DNA of 64,000 nucleotides from Mesorhizobium sp. B2-1-8 (GCF_006442545.2 NZ_CP083952.1:2597501-2661500); one strand, 5' to 3'. Shown: positions 1-9,635, counted from the stretch's first letter. Notes: generated by a model from the sequence alone, not told the origin. Numbers and translations: made by a program.

Positions 1-450
1 CAGCCGCTTGCGTCCCGGGCCGCCAAGTTCGTCGGCGCGCTGGTCGACGGATTTGCCAAGGCCGACGAAGTCGAGGTAGCCGCGCGCCCTTTCGCGCGCG
101 CGGTTGAGATCGGCTTCGCCACCGCCATGGCCGAACAGCGCGCCGACGGCGACGTTGTCCAGAACCGACAGGCCGGGAAAGGGCCGCATGATCTGGAAGG
201 TGCGGCCGATGCCGAGCCGTGCGCGCCGGTAAGCAGGCAGTTTGGCGATCGACTGTCCGGCGAAAATGATATCGCCGGAACTTGGCGCCAGCGTGCCGCT
301 GATCAGGCTGACCAGCGTCGTCTTGCCTGCGCCGTTGGGCCCGATGACGCCGAGGATTTCGCCTTCGTCGAGCGTGAAGGAGACATCGTCGACGGCGATC
401 AGCCCAGCGAAGCGGCGCGTGGCATGGCTGATTTGGAGGATCGTGCTCAT
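1..450 (-). CDS. Branched-chain amino acid-type ABC transporter ATP-binding protein (LivG-like), 3' part outside window
   Basis: Cytoplasmic ATPase of a Liv-type ABC importer that energises uptake through the LivH/LivM pair encoded just upstream. Only the N-terminal ~150 residues are present; the gene runs off the left edge. Reading from the ATG at 450, the Walker A region reads GPNGAGKTT near residue 40, followed by the LivG-type stretch containing GRTFQIMRPF and the Q-loop. The start overlaps the livM stop in an ATGA arrangement, implying translational coupling. The partner LivF ATPase would be expected left of the window. The substrate cannot be read from this subunit. Confidence 0.93.
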   Translation of the reverse strand, partial: MSTILQISHATRRFAGLIAVDDVSFTLDEGEILGVIGPNGAGKTTLVSLISGTLAPSSGDIIFAGQSIAKLPAYRRARLGIGRTFQIMRPFPGLSVLDNVAVGALFGHGGGEADLNRARERARGYLDFVGLGKSVDQRADELGGPGRKRL

Positions 451-1394
451 ATGCGATGTGCCCGGATGTTCTCGATGAAATAGCGCCATCCCGACTTGCG
501 GAAACGACGCACCACGTCGGCCAGCCCACGCGGCATCAGCACCACGGCGGCCACCACCACGATGCCGAAGAACAGGCCGGCGACACTGGTCACCTCGCTC
601 GACAGGAATTCCGACACCGCTGAAAGGGTGAAGGCACCGACGACAGGGCCAAGGATGGTGCCCGGCCCGCCGAATACGGCCATGATGATCATCTTGACGT
701 TGAGGCTGATGTCGAAGGCGCTTTCGGGATCGAGAAAGGTGATCCAGTAGGCGTGAATGCCGCCGGCGAGCGCGCTGAATATGCCGGAGAGGGCAAAGGC
801 GAGCACCTTGTAGAGCGTCGTGTTGACGCCCATGACGGCAGCACCTTCCTCGTTCTCCCGGATGGCGATCAACCCGAAACCAAAGCGGCTCCGTGTCAGC
901 CAGAAGATGGTCAGCGTCGTCAGCACCAGCAGCCCGAGCGCCAGTTCGTAGAACAACGGGTCGTTGTTGAGCGGCGGCAGCACGAGGCCGATATTCTGGC
1001 CGGCCAATTCGATATTGGAGACAATGGCGATCATGACCTGCGCCAGAGCCAGGGTCGCGATCGCGAAATAATGCCCTTTGAGCCTGAGCACCGGCAGGCC
1101 GAGCAGAAAAGCGAAGACGAGGGCCAGCGCCACGCCGAACACCAGCCCGATGGCGAAGGGCAGTTCCCACTGGACCATGGCGATGGCGACGCCGTAGCTG
1201 CCGAGGCCGTAAAACACCGAATTGCCGAACGAGGCATAGCCGGCATAGCCCCCGATGATGTTCCAGCCTTGCGCCAGAACAGCCAGCAGCAGTGCATTGA
1301 TGCCGAATTGGACCAGCACGTCCGAACCGAACCACGGCACGGTGGCGAGCGCGGCGATCACGACCAACGCGATGATTATGCGGAGAGCGGTCAT
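447..1394 (-). CDS. Liv-type ABC transporter permease (LivM-like)
   Basis: Inner-membrane permease of about 315 residues, one of the two channel subunits of a Liv-type importer. It is almost entirely hydrophobic and carries the family stretch GYAGYASFGNSVFYGLGSYG and the cytoplasmic EAA-like segment RSRFGFGLIAIRENEEGA that contacts the ATPase. The reading frame is open much further upstream, but the ATG at 1394 overlaps the livH stop (ATGA), the normal arrangement, so the longer start was rejected. It is the second permease gene of a livH-livM-livG operon read leftward from the binding protein at 3497. Confidence 0.92.
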   Translation of the reverse strand: MTALRIIIALVVIAALATVPWFGSDVLVQFGINALLLAVLAQGWNIIGGYAGYASFGNSVFYGLGSYGVAIAMVQWELPFAIGLVFGVALALVFAFLLGLPVLRLKGHYFAIATLALAQVMIAIVSNIELAGQNIGLVLPPLNNDPLFYELALGLLVLTTLTIFWLTRSRFGFGLIAIRENEEGAAVMGVNTTLYKVLAFALSGIFSALAGGIHAYWITFLDPESAFDISLNVKMIIMAVFGGPGTILGPVVGAFTLSAVSEFLSSEVTSVAGLFFGIVVVAAVVLMPRGLADVVRRFRKSGWRYFIENIRAHRI

Positions 1395-2254
1395 GCGGTT
1401 TTGCCCAGCAGGCCGCTCGGCCGCACGATCAGTACGGCGACCAGCACGCCGAAGCTTGCCACGTCGGCGAAAGTCGCGCCGATATAGAGCACCGCCAGTG
1501 ACTCGATGATGCCGAGGAACAGCCCTCCGATCAGGACGCCGAACGGATTGTCCAGTCCGCCGATGATGGAGATGGCGAAACATTTGGCGGTCAATGCCGC
1601 GCCGATATAGGGATTTATCTGCGACACCGTGCCGTAAAGCCCGCCGGCAGCACCGGCAAGTCCGATGCCTATGCCGAAGGTCACGGCATAAAGGTGACGC
1701 GGCTCGACGCCGTAAAGCCTTGCTGCCACGAGGTTCTGCGCGGTGGCGCGGATGGCGCGGCCAAGCTTGGAGCGCAGCAGGAAAGCCCACATGGCGAGCG
1801 TCAGCACGACGGCGACGCCGAACGCCATCAGTCGCGCCTGCGGCAGTACGACCGGACCGAGCGCGATGCTGTTGCCGGCGTAGGGCGGGTTGATGGTGCG
1901 GAAGTCGGCGGAAAAGGCAAGCTGTGCCAGATAGGTCAGCACCACCTCCAACCCGAAGGTGATCAGCAACGTGTTGAACATCGGCCCGCGCACGACAAGG
2001 TTGAGCAGGCCGCGCTGCACCGCGTAGCCGAGCGTGAACATGACGACGGCCGTCATCGGCAGGCCGAGGAAAGGGTCGATGCCGAGATAGGTGTAGAGAT
2101 GCCAGGACAGGTAGGCGCCCAGCATGATGAAGGCGCCATGCGCCAAGTTGACGATGTTGAGCACGCCCCAGACAAGGGCGAGCCCGAGCGCCATGATGGC
2201 GTAGAGGCCGCCCAGCAGGATGCCGTTGATCAGGATTTGCGCCAGCAGATCCAC
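1391..2254 (-). CDS. Liv-type ABC transporter permease (LivH-like)
   Basis: Inner-membrane permease of 287 residues, the usual LivH length. It begins with the hallmark N-terminus (ILINGILLGGLYAIMALGLA), continues through NLAHGAFIMLGAYLSW, and has a RAIRATAQN coupling segment near residue 190. It lies 31 bp downstream of the periplasmic binding-protein gene and overlaps livM by four bases, so the four genes very probably form one transcript. The substrate is set by the binding protein and is not evident here. Confidence 0.93.
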   Translation of the reverse strand: MDLLAQILINGILLGGLYAIMALGLALVWGVLNIVNLAHGAFIMLGAYLSWHLYTYLGIDPFLGLPMTAVVMFTLGYAVQRGLLNLVVRGPMFNTLLITFGLEVVLTYLAQLAFSADFRTINPPYAGNSIALGPVVLPQARLMAFGVAVVLTLAMWAFLLRSKLGRAIRATAQNLVAARLYGVEPRHLYAVTFGIGIGLAGAAGGLYGTVSQINPYIGAALTAKCFAISIIGGLDNPFGVLIGGLFLGIIESLAVLYIGATFADVASFGVLVAVLIVRPSGLLGKTA

Positions 2255-2285
2255 GCCGTTCCCCTCAGTCCGACCTTGTCAAAGG

Positions 2286-3497
2286 TCAGCGCTTGTCCCA
2301 GGCCGGCATCGGATATTTCGGTTTCTCGACGAAACCGTTGGCGCCATAGATTGCCTTGAGCTCCGTTCCCTGAACCTGGATCACCGTCTGGGACAGGTTG
2401 ATCTGACCGTTTTCGGCGAAGGCAATCTTGCCGTAAAGGCTGTCGAGGTTGAGCTTGGCGAGCGCATCGCGCACCTTGGCGGGGTCGGTGCCACCGGCAT
2501 CCTCGATCGCCTGTGCCAGTGCCTCGACATCGGCCGCGGCCGACGCGGCGTGGTAATCGGGATCGTAGTTGTATTTCGCCTTGTAGTCCTTGGCGAAGGT
2601 AGCGGCATTGCCGAACCATTTGTCCTTCAGCTCCGCCGAAGGCAGCCAGGCGGTCATGCCGAAGGCATAGTCGGCGTCGGCGCCCAGCGCCTTGCGGAAA
2701 TCCTCGCTCGGTACGCCGACGGTGAAGGAGTAGAGCTTTGGGGCGACGGCGAGGCTTTTCGCCTGGCGCACGAAATTGAGGATTTCGGTTTCGTGGCCGG
2801 CTACCAGGACGACCTCGGCGCCATTGCTCTTGATCTGTGACAGCAGCGAATTAAAGTCGCTGGCGTTGGAACTGTATTTCTCGTCCATGGCAATCGTCAG
2901 CCCCGCATCCTTCAGCAATGGCCGCGTGCCATCCGCTACCGAGACGTCGAAAGCGTCGTCGGCATAGAGAAGCGCGACGGATTTGGGTGCCGGGTCGAGT
3001 TCCTTCAGCATCTTCACCGTCGAGCCGAAATAGTTGCTCGCCGGCGCCAGCGTGCCGAATATGTATTTGAACTTGCGCGAGAAAATCTGGTCGGATGCGC
3101 CGCCGCCCTGAACCATCGGTATCCGGTACTTTTCCGAGACGGCCGAATCCGCCAGCGCGAAATTCGACGCGAACGGCCCGAGCAGCAGGGCGACCTTGTC
3201 CTGCGAGACCAACTGCGTGTACTGCCGCACGCTCAAATTCACATCCGACTGGTTGTCGTAGATTTTCAGCGCCAGCTTGTGTTTCTCGCCGCCCACGGTG
3301 ACACCGCCGGCTGCGTTGATCTTATCGATCGCGAACTCGTAGGCGTCCTTGTAATAGCGGCCGGTATTGGCCGAGGCGCCGGTCAACTGCACCGATGCGC
3401 CAAGCACGATGTCGTCCGCGGATGCCGCGCCCGATGAAAATGCGAGGGCCGCGCCGGCCAGCAAGGCGCCGGCCAGATGAAGCATGCTGTTTGACAT
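2286..3497 (-). CDS. Periplasmic substrate-binding protein of Liv-type ABC transporter
   Basis: Exported binding protein (403 residues, Peripla_BP_6/LivK-like fold) that captures the substrate and delivers it to the LivHM channel. Residues 1-27 form a Sec signal peptide ending around ASA. The mature protein starts with [20 protein letters not shown], the usual ligand-loop region, and includes the LLGPFAS stretch. A strong ribosome site (GGGAGGAG) precedes the ATG at 3497. It is the first gene of the operon and lies 189 bp downstream of the Crp/Fnr-type regulator on the same strand. Relatives bind amino acids, amides or aromatic acids, so the ligand stays open. Confidence 0.92.
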   Translation of the reverse strand: MSNSMLHLAGALLAGAALAFSSGAASADDIVLGASVQLTGASANTGRYYKDAYEFAIDKINAAGGVTVGGEKHKLALKIYDNQSDVNLSVRQYTQLVSQDKVALLLGPFASNFALADSAVSEKYRIPMVQGGGASDQIFSRKFKYIFGTLAPASNYFGSTVKMLKELDPAPKSVALLYADDAFDVSVADGTRPLLKDAGLTIAMDEKYSSNASDFNSLLSQIKSNGAEVVLVAGHETEILNFVRQAKSLAVAPKLYSFTVGVPSEDFRKALGADADYAFGMTAWLPSAELKDKWFGNAATFAKDYKAKYNYDPDYHAASAAADVEALAQAIEDAGGTDPAKVRDALAKLNLDSLYGKIAFAENGQINLSQTVIQVQGTELKAIYGANGFVEKPKYPMPAWDKR

Positions 3498-3686
3498 GGT
3501 GTCTCCTCCCTAAGCGTCTTTTGTTGTGCCATCGGCAATGAGCCGCAGGCTGGTGGTGGCATCAACCAAAGCCGTTCGGGAACGCCATTGGCTAGAGCCT
3601 GAAACTGGAGTTCAAGCGCTCCGGGGCAAGAGGGGCGATACGACATTCGTTTGACGCGCGACCGTAGCCAGGCGTGGCCTCTATCG

Positions 3687-4460
3687 TCAGCGGTGCCCTT
3701 CCAGCAAGGGGATCGGCACGAGGTTCTGCGGCTGATACTGGGCCAGTCGTCGCAAGCCCGCGGGGTCGCTCAACGCGATGAGCCGCGCTTTGCTGGTGAT
3801 CAGCTGTTCGGCGCGCAGCTGCTGCATGACCCGGTTGAGATGTGGCACGCTCAGCCCGAGTGCGTCCGCCATGACCTCCTGCGAGAAGGGCAGATCAAAA
3901 CTCGTCTCTGGCGCAAGTCCTACCTCGACAAGGCGCGCATGAATCTCGAGAAGAAGGTGGGCCAACCGTTCGATCGGTGTGCGGCGGCCGAGATTGACAA
4001 TGTGCTCCGCGTAGTTCGCTGCCTCCTGCGCGGCGAGCCAACTCAAGACCAGTCCGAATTGCGGCTGCTCGTAGCAGAGGCGGATATAGGAATCGAGCGA
4101 GCAGACGGTGCACGTCAATTCCGTCAGTGCCACGACAGCATAGGTGGACCGATCGAAAAAGCTGACCGGAAACCCGATCACGTCGCCGGGCAGGATGAGC
4201 TTGAGGATCTGTCGCTTGCCACTCCGCAGCAGTCTGTAGCGGATCGCGTAGCCCTCTTTGATAAAGCACAGGCTCCGGAACTGCGACCCATGGATGACGA
4301 GTTCCTCTCGCTTCCTGACAGTCACGTCGCGTTCGAAGATTGCTTCAAGACTGGCGAGGTCGGCCGCGTCCAGTTTCATGACGCGCGTCAGTCTGGTCAT
4401 GATCGCGTGACCGGTCAGCGGCATACCAATGTTCCAAACTGCGAGAGGCCGATCGTCCAC
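3687..4460 (-). CDS. Crp/Fnr-family transcriptional regulator
   Basis: DNA-binding regulator with an N-terminal cyclic-nucleotide-binding-like beta roll (GYAIRYRLLRSGKRQILKLILPGDVIG) and a C-terminal winged helix (FSQEVMADALGLSVPHLNRVMQQLR). No Fnr-type N-terminal cysteine cluster is visible, so an oxygen-sensing iron-sulfur role is unlikely. Start choice is uncertain: GTG at 4460 has an AGGA six bases upstream, while ATGs at 4424 and 4400 lack a clear ribosome site. It sits between two Liv transporters, on the same strand as one and divergent from the other, so it is a plausible local regulator of either. That is inference from position. Confidence 0.88.
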   Translation of the reverse strand: MDDRPLAVWNIGMPLTGHAIMTRLTRVMKLDAADLASLEAIFERDVTVRKREELVIHGSQFRSLCFIKEGYAIRYRLLRSGKRQILKLILPGDVIGFPVSFFDRSTYAVVALTELTCTVCSLDSYIRLCYEQPQFGLVLSWLAAQEAANYAEHIVNLGRRTPIERLAHLLLEIHARLVEVGLAPETSFDLPFSQEVMADALGLSVPHLNRVMQQLRAEQLITSKARLIALSDPAGLRRLAQYQPQNLVPIPLLEGHR

Positions 4461-4479
4461 AGCATCCTGCGGTGGCTTG

Positions 4480-4496
4480 TTAATCTAGATCATTAA
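4480..4496. promoter_or_regulatory. Imperfect palindrome in divergent promoter region, candidate Crp/Fnr-type operator
   Basis: The sequence TTAAT-N7-ATTAA with a central ATCTAGAT palindrome lies between the Crp/Fnr-type gene and the divergent ABC operon starting at 4640. Its A/T-rich arms and spacing resemble Crp/Fnr boxes in general form but do not match the TTGAT-N4-ATCAA consensus. Its function is inferred from position only. Confidence 0.35.
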
Positions 4497-4639
4497 TCCA
4501 AATCATCCAACGAAAGTTGCATTGACCGAACCGCTCCCGCAGCTGCGAATGCCAGTGCGATCCGGCTTGTTTCCACGGCCGGTGGAAAATGGGGCAACAA
4601 CGAGTGCCTCTGGAGGTCTTGCCGAGGGAGGAATATCCG

Positions 4640-5995
4640 ATGCTATTCGACGATCATAAACCAGCCAGCCTGTCCCGCCGTACCTTGCTTCATGCTGGTG
4701 CCGGCTTTGCCGGCAGCTTCATGTTGCCGGCTTCCTTCATTCGTCCGGTTTATGCCGCGGACGACAAGCCGGCAATCGGCACGTGGCCGGCAGGCTCGCA
4801 GGGCGACACCGTCTATATCGGCGCCACCGTGCCGCGCACTGGCGCCTATGCCGTACAGGGTGAGGACGAGCTCAAGGGTATGCAGCTAGCCGTCGAGCAC
4901 ATCAACGCCGGTAGCGATCTGCTCAAGCAGATCGCGCCGAAGGTCGACAAGGGTGTGCTCGGCAAGAAGGTGGAACTTGTCGTCGCCGATTCCGGTGCCA
5001 AGCCCAACAATGCCGTGCAGTCTCAGCAGACGTTCATCAACGACCACAAGATCATCGCCATGACGGGGTCGACCTCGTCGGCAGTCGCGGTGGCGCTGAA
5101 CAAGTTCGCGGAACGTGAGAAGATCCTCTATCTGGTGGCCATATCCGGCTCGAACGACACCACCGGCAAGGATTGCGCACGCTACTCGTTCCGCCAGTGC
5201 GTCTATGGTGAGACTTGCGCCAACGCTATAGGCCCGGTGCTGTTGAAGAACTTCGGCAAGGGCAAGAAAGCGGCGTTCATGACGCCCGACTACACCTATG
5301 GCCATACGGTAACCAAGTCGGTCAACGACTATCTGACAGCCAATGGCGGCTGGGAAATGGTGACCAATCAGATCTCGCCGCTGGGCACGCAGGACTTCAG
5401 CCAGTATCTCACCAACATCGCCAATTCCGGTGCCGAGTTCATCATCAACGTCAACTGGGGGCGTGACGCCGTGCTGTCGGTGCAGCAGGCCAAGCAATTC
5501 GGCCTCACGCCGAACATGAAGATGGTGATCCCTTACCAGATTCCGTTCCTGGCCAAGGAAGTGGGTGCCGAACTCACTGAAGGCGTGTTTGCCGCCACTG
5601 ATTTCTGGTGGACGATGGAGGACAAGTATCCGCTCGCCAAGATGTTCGTCGACGAGTTCCAGAAGAAGTACAACTACCGGCCGGAATGGGGCGCCGAGAA
5701 CAGTTACATGCAGTTCGCCATCTGGGCGCGCATGGTCTCGGAAGCCGGCACCTTCTATCCGCCGGACGTCATCAAACAATACGAGAAGGGCGAAACCTTC
5801 CCATCCATGGTCGGCGACGTGAAGTTCCGGCCCGAGGACCATCAGCTGATCCGTCCCGTCGTCATCGTCCGCGGCAAGGCGCCGAAGGACATGAAGAACG
5901 AGGAGGATTTCTGGGAGGTGCTCGACGTCGTGCCGGGCGAAGGACTGATGCAGAAGCCGGACGCCTTCGGCTGCAAGCTTGGCGATTACACCTGA
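4640..5995 (+). CDS. Periplasmic substrate-binding protein of second Liv-type ABC transporter (Tat-type signal)
   Basis: Exported binding protein of 451 residues, Peripla_BP_6 type. The N-terminus contains SRRTLLHAGAGFAGSFM, a twin-arginine-like signal followed by a hydrophobic stretch ending near VYA. The mature protein begins with a loop and then YIGATVPRTGAYAVQGEDE. The ATG at 4640 is preceded by GGGAGGA, which decides against an upstream in-frame ATG at 4589. It heads the operon binding protein-livH-livMG-livF. At about 450 residues it is longer than LivK and closer to the amide/urea and aromatic-acid binding proteins, but the ligand cannot be named from sequence alone. Confidence 0.9.
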   Translation: MLFDDHKPASLSRRTLLHAGAGFAGSFMLPASFIRPVYAADDKPAIGTWPAGSQGDTVYIGATVPRTGAYAVQGEDELKGMQLAVEHINAGSDLLKQIAPKVDKGVLGKKVELVVADSGAKPNNAVQSQQTFINDHKIIAMTGSTSSAVAVALNKFAEREKILYLVAISGSNDTTGKDCARYSFRQCVYGETCANAIGPVLLKNFGKGKKAAFMTPDYTYGHTVTKSVNDYLTANGGWEMVTNQISPLGTQDFSQYLTNIANSGAEFIINVNWGRDAVLSVQQAKQFGLTPNMKMVIPYQIPFLAKEVGAELTEGVFAATDFWWTMEDKYPLAKMFVDEFQKKYNYRPEWGAENSYMQFAIWARMVSEAGTFYPPDVIKQYEKGETFPSMVGDVKFRPEDHQLIRPVVIVRGKAPKDMKNEEDFWEVLDVVPGEGLMQKPDAFGCKLGDYT

Positions 5996-6197
5996 CGGTC
6001 ACAACTGCCTTCTCCGCGTCATCGATGCGGAGAAGGACTTCATCCCGTATATGGCAGACCAAAGAGGGCGCGAAGCAGTGTCTTTGCGGCTTGAGGTCTG
6101 GCCGATTAACTATCGCATGGCAACGGATTGCCTGTCATTATGGCGGGCTGGACGGCGACGCGACAGGCTATTCATCAACCTCAAAGCGGGCGGCAGC

Positions 6198-7073
6198 GTG
6201 GTCAATTGGGCTAATTTCATTTCGCAATGCTTCAACGGGCTGGTGCTCGGCGCGCTTCTGGCGCTGATTTCCTCCGGTCTGACCATCATCTACGGCACGC
6301 TCGGCGTGCTCAACTTTGCGCATGGCGCGATGTTCATGCTCGGCGGCTATGCCGGTTGGGTCGCCTATGACTATACGGGCTCCTTCATTGTTGCGCTCAT
6401 CGCCGGCTCCCTCTTCGTCATGCTGGTCGGCGTCCTTATGGAGCGGCTTATCATCCGCTACTTCTACGCTCGTCCGCAGGAGGATCAGATCCTCGTCACC
6501 TTCGGACTGGGCATCGTCTTCGTCGAGGGGGTGCGCTTCTTCTTCGGCAGCCTGTCAAAGACGGTGCCGCCACCGAGCCTGTTCCAAGGCATCACCAATC
6601 TCGGCTTCATGGTCTACCCGACCTATCGTCTGGCGTTGCTCGGCATCGTTGCCGTGGCGTTGCTGGCGCTCTATTTCGTGCTCTACCGTACCCGCATCGG
6701 CATGATCGTGCGCGCTGGCATCGAGGATTCGGTCATGGTCGGCTCGCTGGGCATCGACGTCTACAAGGTCTTCATGCTGGTGTTCGGCATCGGCGCCATG
6801 GCGGCGGGCTTCGCCGGCATCGTCAACGCGCCGGTGGTATCGATCGCGCCTGATGTCGGCGAGGCGATCCTGGTGCAGACCTTCGTCGTGGTGGTCATCG
6901 GCGGCGTCGGATCGTTCCCGGGTGCGGTGCTCGGCGGCATCATCGCCGGCGAGATCATCTCCATCACCTCGATGTTCAACCCAGGCTATGCCTATGTCAT
7001 GCTTTTCGTGGCGATGACTCTCGTGCTGGTGCTGCGTCCTTACGGACTGCTCGGCACGGCGGGCCGCGAGTGA
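6198..7073 (+). CDS. Liv-type ABC transporter permease (LivH-like)
   Basis: Inner-membrane permease of about 291 residues. The conserved LivH start (ISQCFNGLVLGALLALISSGLTIIYG) begins a few residues after a GTG at 6198, chosen as start because the frame upstream of it (from 5979) encodes non-hydrophobic sequence unlike any LivH and overlaps the preceding gene. NFAHGAMFMLGGY and the cytoplasmic RAGIEDSVMVGSLGID segment are typical. It is followed 13 bp later by the permease-ATPase fusion gene of the same operon. Confidence 0.9.
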   Translation: MVNWANFISQCFNGLVLGALLALISSGLTIIYGTLGVLNFAHGAMFMLGGYAGWVAYDYTGSFIVALIAGSLFVMLVGVLMERLIIRYFYARPQEDQILVTFGLGIVFVEGVRFFFGSLSKTVPPPSLFQGITNLGFMVYPTYRLALLGIVAVALLALYFVLYRTRIGMIVRAGIEDSVMVGSLGIDVYKVFMLVFGIGAMAAGFAGIVNAPVVSIAPDVGEAILVQTFVVVVIGGVGSFPGAVLGGIIAGEIISITSMFNPGYAYVMLFVAMTLVLVLRPYGLLGTAGRE

Positions 7074-7086
7074 ACGCGGTCCGCGC

Positions 7087-8937
7087 ATGAACATGAAACG
7101 CTCCTTCCTCGTCGAGGTGCTGACGGTGATCGCACTGATCGCCGCGCCTTTCGTCCTGCCGCATCTCGGCTTCGCGCCGACAACCATCAACCGGATCCTG
7201 ATCTGGGGCCTGTTCGGGCTCGGTTTCGACATCCTCTTCGGCTACACCGGCCTGCTTTCCTTCGGCCAGTCGGCCTTCTACGGCACCGGCGGCATGTTCG
7301 CCGCCTACCTGTTGACCGAACTGAATTTTCCTTACGTCATGGTGGCGATCGTCATCGGCGCTGTCGTCGCCGGCTTCGTCGGCTATCTCGTAGGGATGGT
7401 CGCGCTCCGGCGCACCGGCATCTATTTCGCCATGATCACCGTGGCGATCTCGGAAGTGTTCTTCTTCGTCGAGTTCAACCCGCTATCGGCCTATACCGGG
7501 GGGGAGAACGGTCTGCCGGGCGTGCCGACGCCGAGCGTCTTTCTCGGCTTCACCACGCTTAGGTTCGATTCCGACTGGGCGACGTATACCTTCCTGGCAT
7601 TCTGGTACTTCGTCGGCTTGGTGATTGCCCTGCGTATCGTGCGCTCGCCGGTCGGAGCCATTCTTTCCGCCATCCGCGACAATCCCCTGCGCGCGGTCGC
7701 GCTCGGCCACAACATCCACGCCTACAAGCATACCGCCTTCGTGGTCGCCGCGATCTACGCCGGCTTTGCCGGGGGCCTGCTCGGCGTCATGCAGGGCTTC
7801 ATGCCGCCGGATGCGTTCATGTTCGATACATCAGGTCAACTCGTCATGCAGACCGCGATAGGCGGTGCCGGCACACTGTTCGGGCCTCTGGTGGGAGCGA
7901 CCGTGTGGCTTTTCCTCAGCGATTTCTTCCAGAACACGCTCCACCTTGGCGCGACATGGAAGCTGGTGCTCGGCATTGTTTTCGTGCTGCTGGTCGTCTT
8001 CCTGAGGCGCGGTATCGTCGGCGCCATCGCGGACGTCTACGACCTGGCGACGGGCGCCAGGAAAACCGTTGAGCCGGTCGAGGCGGCAGCAATCACCCCG
8101 CCGATCGCGCCGGGTTCGTCGCCGGTCGTCGTCGAGGCGATGCCGGCGCGCCACCGTTCCACGGACCACGCTTCCGGTCCCATCTTGCAGGCTACGGGAT
8201 TGAGCAAACGCTACGGCGGCCTGATGGCCAACAGCGATATCGACTTCACCATCAACCATGGTGAGACGCGGGGCATCATCGGACCAAATGGTGCCGGCAA
8301 GAGCACCTTCTTCAAGATGCTTACCTGCGAGGTGTCGCCGACCTCGGGCAAAATCGTGTTCGAGGGCCGCGACATCACCGGTATGAGCGTGACGGATGTC
8401 TGCCAGCTCGGACTGACCAAGAGCTACCAGATCAACCAGCTCTTCGACCGGCTGACCGTCAGGCAGAACCTTACAATCGCCGCGCTTGGCGAAATCCGCG
8501 GCAAGTTCAGGCTCGACCTGTTCCGCAATATCCGCAAGATCCCGGGCCTCGACGAGCAGGTCGAGCGCACGCTGGCGCTGGTCAACCTGACGCACTGCCC
8601 GGACACGCTGGTCTCGCAACTCGCCTATGGCGAGAAGCGCCGGCTGGAGATCGGGCTGGCGCTGGCGACTTCGCCGAGCCTGCTGCTGCTCGACGAGCCG
8701 CTGGCCGGCATGAGTCCGCGCGAGCGCGTCGAAACGGTTGCGCTGCTGAAGTCGATCGCGGGCGGCCGCACGATGATCATCATCGACCACGATATGGATT
8801 CGCTGTTTGAACTGGTCGAGACGGTCACTGTGCTGCAAGAGGGTCGCATCCTCGCTCACGGCATCCCGGAGCAGATCAAGACCAATCCAAAAGTGCAGGA
8901 AGCCTATCTCGGCGGCGTTCACGGAGAGATTGCCTGA
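7087..8937 (+). CDS. Fused Liv-type permease (LivM) and ATP-binding protein (LivG)
   Basis: A single 616-residue protein joining two normally separate subunits. Residues ~1-320 are a LivM-like permease (GYTGLLSFGQSAFYGTGG; IRDNPLRAVALGHN coupling segment). A proline/alanine-rich linker follows at ~325-360, then a LivG-like ATPase with Walker A GPNGAGKST near residue 400, a signature region AYGEKRRLEIGLAL and Walker B LLLLDEP near 540. The fusion fixes permease and ATPase in 1:1 ratio. The stop overlaps the livF start (TGATG). I see no frameshift; the join is a clean linker, and such fusions occur in rhizobial Liv systems. Confidence 0.93.
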   Translation: MNMKRSFLVEVLTVIALIAAPFVLPHLGFAPTTINRILIWGLFGLGFDILFGYTGLLSFGQSAFYGTGGMFAAYLLTELNFPYVMVAIVIGAVVAGFVGYLVGMVALRRTGIYFAMITVAISEVFFFVEFNPLSAYTGGENGLPGVPTPSVFLGFTTLRFDSDWATYTFLAFWYFVGLVIALRIVRSPVGAILSAIRDNPLRAVALGHNIHAYKHTAFVVAAIYAGFAGGLLGVMQGFMPPDAFMFDTSGQLVMQTAIGGAGTLFGPLVGATVWLFLSDFFQNTLHLGATWKLVLGIVFVLLVVFLRRGIVGAIADVYDLATGARKTVEPVEAAAITPPIAPGSSPVVVEAMPARHRSTDHASGPILQATGLSKRYGGLMANSDIDFTINHGETRGIIGPNGAGKSTFFKMLTCEVSPTSGKIVFEGRDITGMSVTDVCQLGLTKSYQINQLFDRLTVRQNLTIAALGEIRGKFRLDLFRNIRKIPGLDEQVERTLALVNLTHCPDTLVSQLAYGEKRRLEIGLALATSPSLLLLDEPLAGMSPRERVETVALLKSIAGGRTMIIIDHDMDSLFELVETVTVLQEGRILAHGIPEQIKTNPKVQEAYLGGVHGEIA

Positions 8938-9635
8938 TGAGCCTGCTCGAGGTCGAAGGTCTGAACAGCTACTACGGCGACAGCCACATTCTGTTCGACG
9001 TATCGCTGCGCGTGGAGAAAAACGAGGTTGTCGCGCTCCTTGGCAGGAACGGCGCCGGCAAGTCGACGACGCTGAAGAGCCTGATGGGTGTCGTCACGCC
9101 GCGCACAGGCAGCATCAAGTTCGATGGCGAGGAACTGGCGGGCAGGAAGGCGCACAGAATCGCGCAGCTCGGCATGCAACTCGTGCACGAGGATCGCCGC
9201 ATCTTCGGCAGCCTGAATGTCGAGGACAACATCATCCTTGCGGGCCTGACCGCCGATAACAGGTGGCCGCTCGAGCGCATCTACGAGATGTTCCCGCGGC
9301 TGAAGGAGAGGCGCACCAGCCGGGGCACGGACCTCTCCGGGGGCGAACAGCAGATGTTGGCGATCGCCCGCGCGCTCGTGCGCGACCCGAAGATCGTCCT
9401 GCTGGACGAACCGTTCGAGGGGCTTGCCCCGGTTATTGTCCAGGATCTCGTCAAAGCCTGTCGCGAACTGGCCGAGGCCGGGCAGACCATCGTTCTGGTC
9501 GAACAGAACCTGGCCGCGACCTTGGCGCTTGCAAAGCGCGTCTATATCATCAACAACGGCCACATTGCCCATGAAGGACCTGCCGCCGAGATCAAGGCGC
9601 AGCCGGAACTCTTGCAGCGCTACCTCGGCGTATAG
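8937..9635 (+). CDS. Liv-type ABC transporter ATP-binding protein (LivF-like)
   Basis: Second ATPase of the importer, 232 residues as expected for LivF. Walker A GRNGAGKST lies near residue 40, the LivF-type stretch VHEDRRIFGSLNVEDN follows, the ABC signature is LSGGEQQMLAIARAL and Walker B is KIVLLDEPFEGLAP. It pairs with the ATPase half of the upstream fusion protein. The start overlaps the preceding stop by one base, so it is probably translationally coupled. It is the last gene of this operon. Confidence 0.95.
   Translation: MSLLEVEGLNSYYGDSHILFDVSLRVEKNEVVALLGRNGAGKSTTLKSLMGVVTPRTGSIKFDGEELAGRKAHRIAQLGMQLVHEDRRIFGSLNVEDNIILAGLTADNRWPLERIYEMFPRLKERRTSRGTDLSGGEQQMLAIARALVRDPKIVLLDEPFEGLAPVIVQDLVKACRELAEAGQTIVLVEQNLAATLALAKRVYIINNGHIAHEGPAAEIKAQPELLQRYLGV

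Noticed and set aside
127..483. Plus-strand frame of 118 codons over the left-edge ATPase gene
   Set aside because: It is antisense to a clear LivG gene and its translation has no motif.
1395..1790. Upstream extension of livM
   Set aside because: The extra sequence is the opposite frame of livH, arginine-rich and unlike LivM; the ATG at 1394 overlaps the livH stop as usual.
3498..3646. Small gene upstream of the first binding-protein gene
   Set aside because: The frame at 3383-3646 overlaps the binding-protein signal peptide in another frame and lacks any family sequence.
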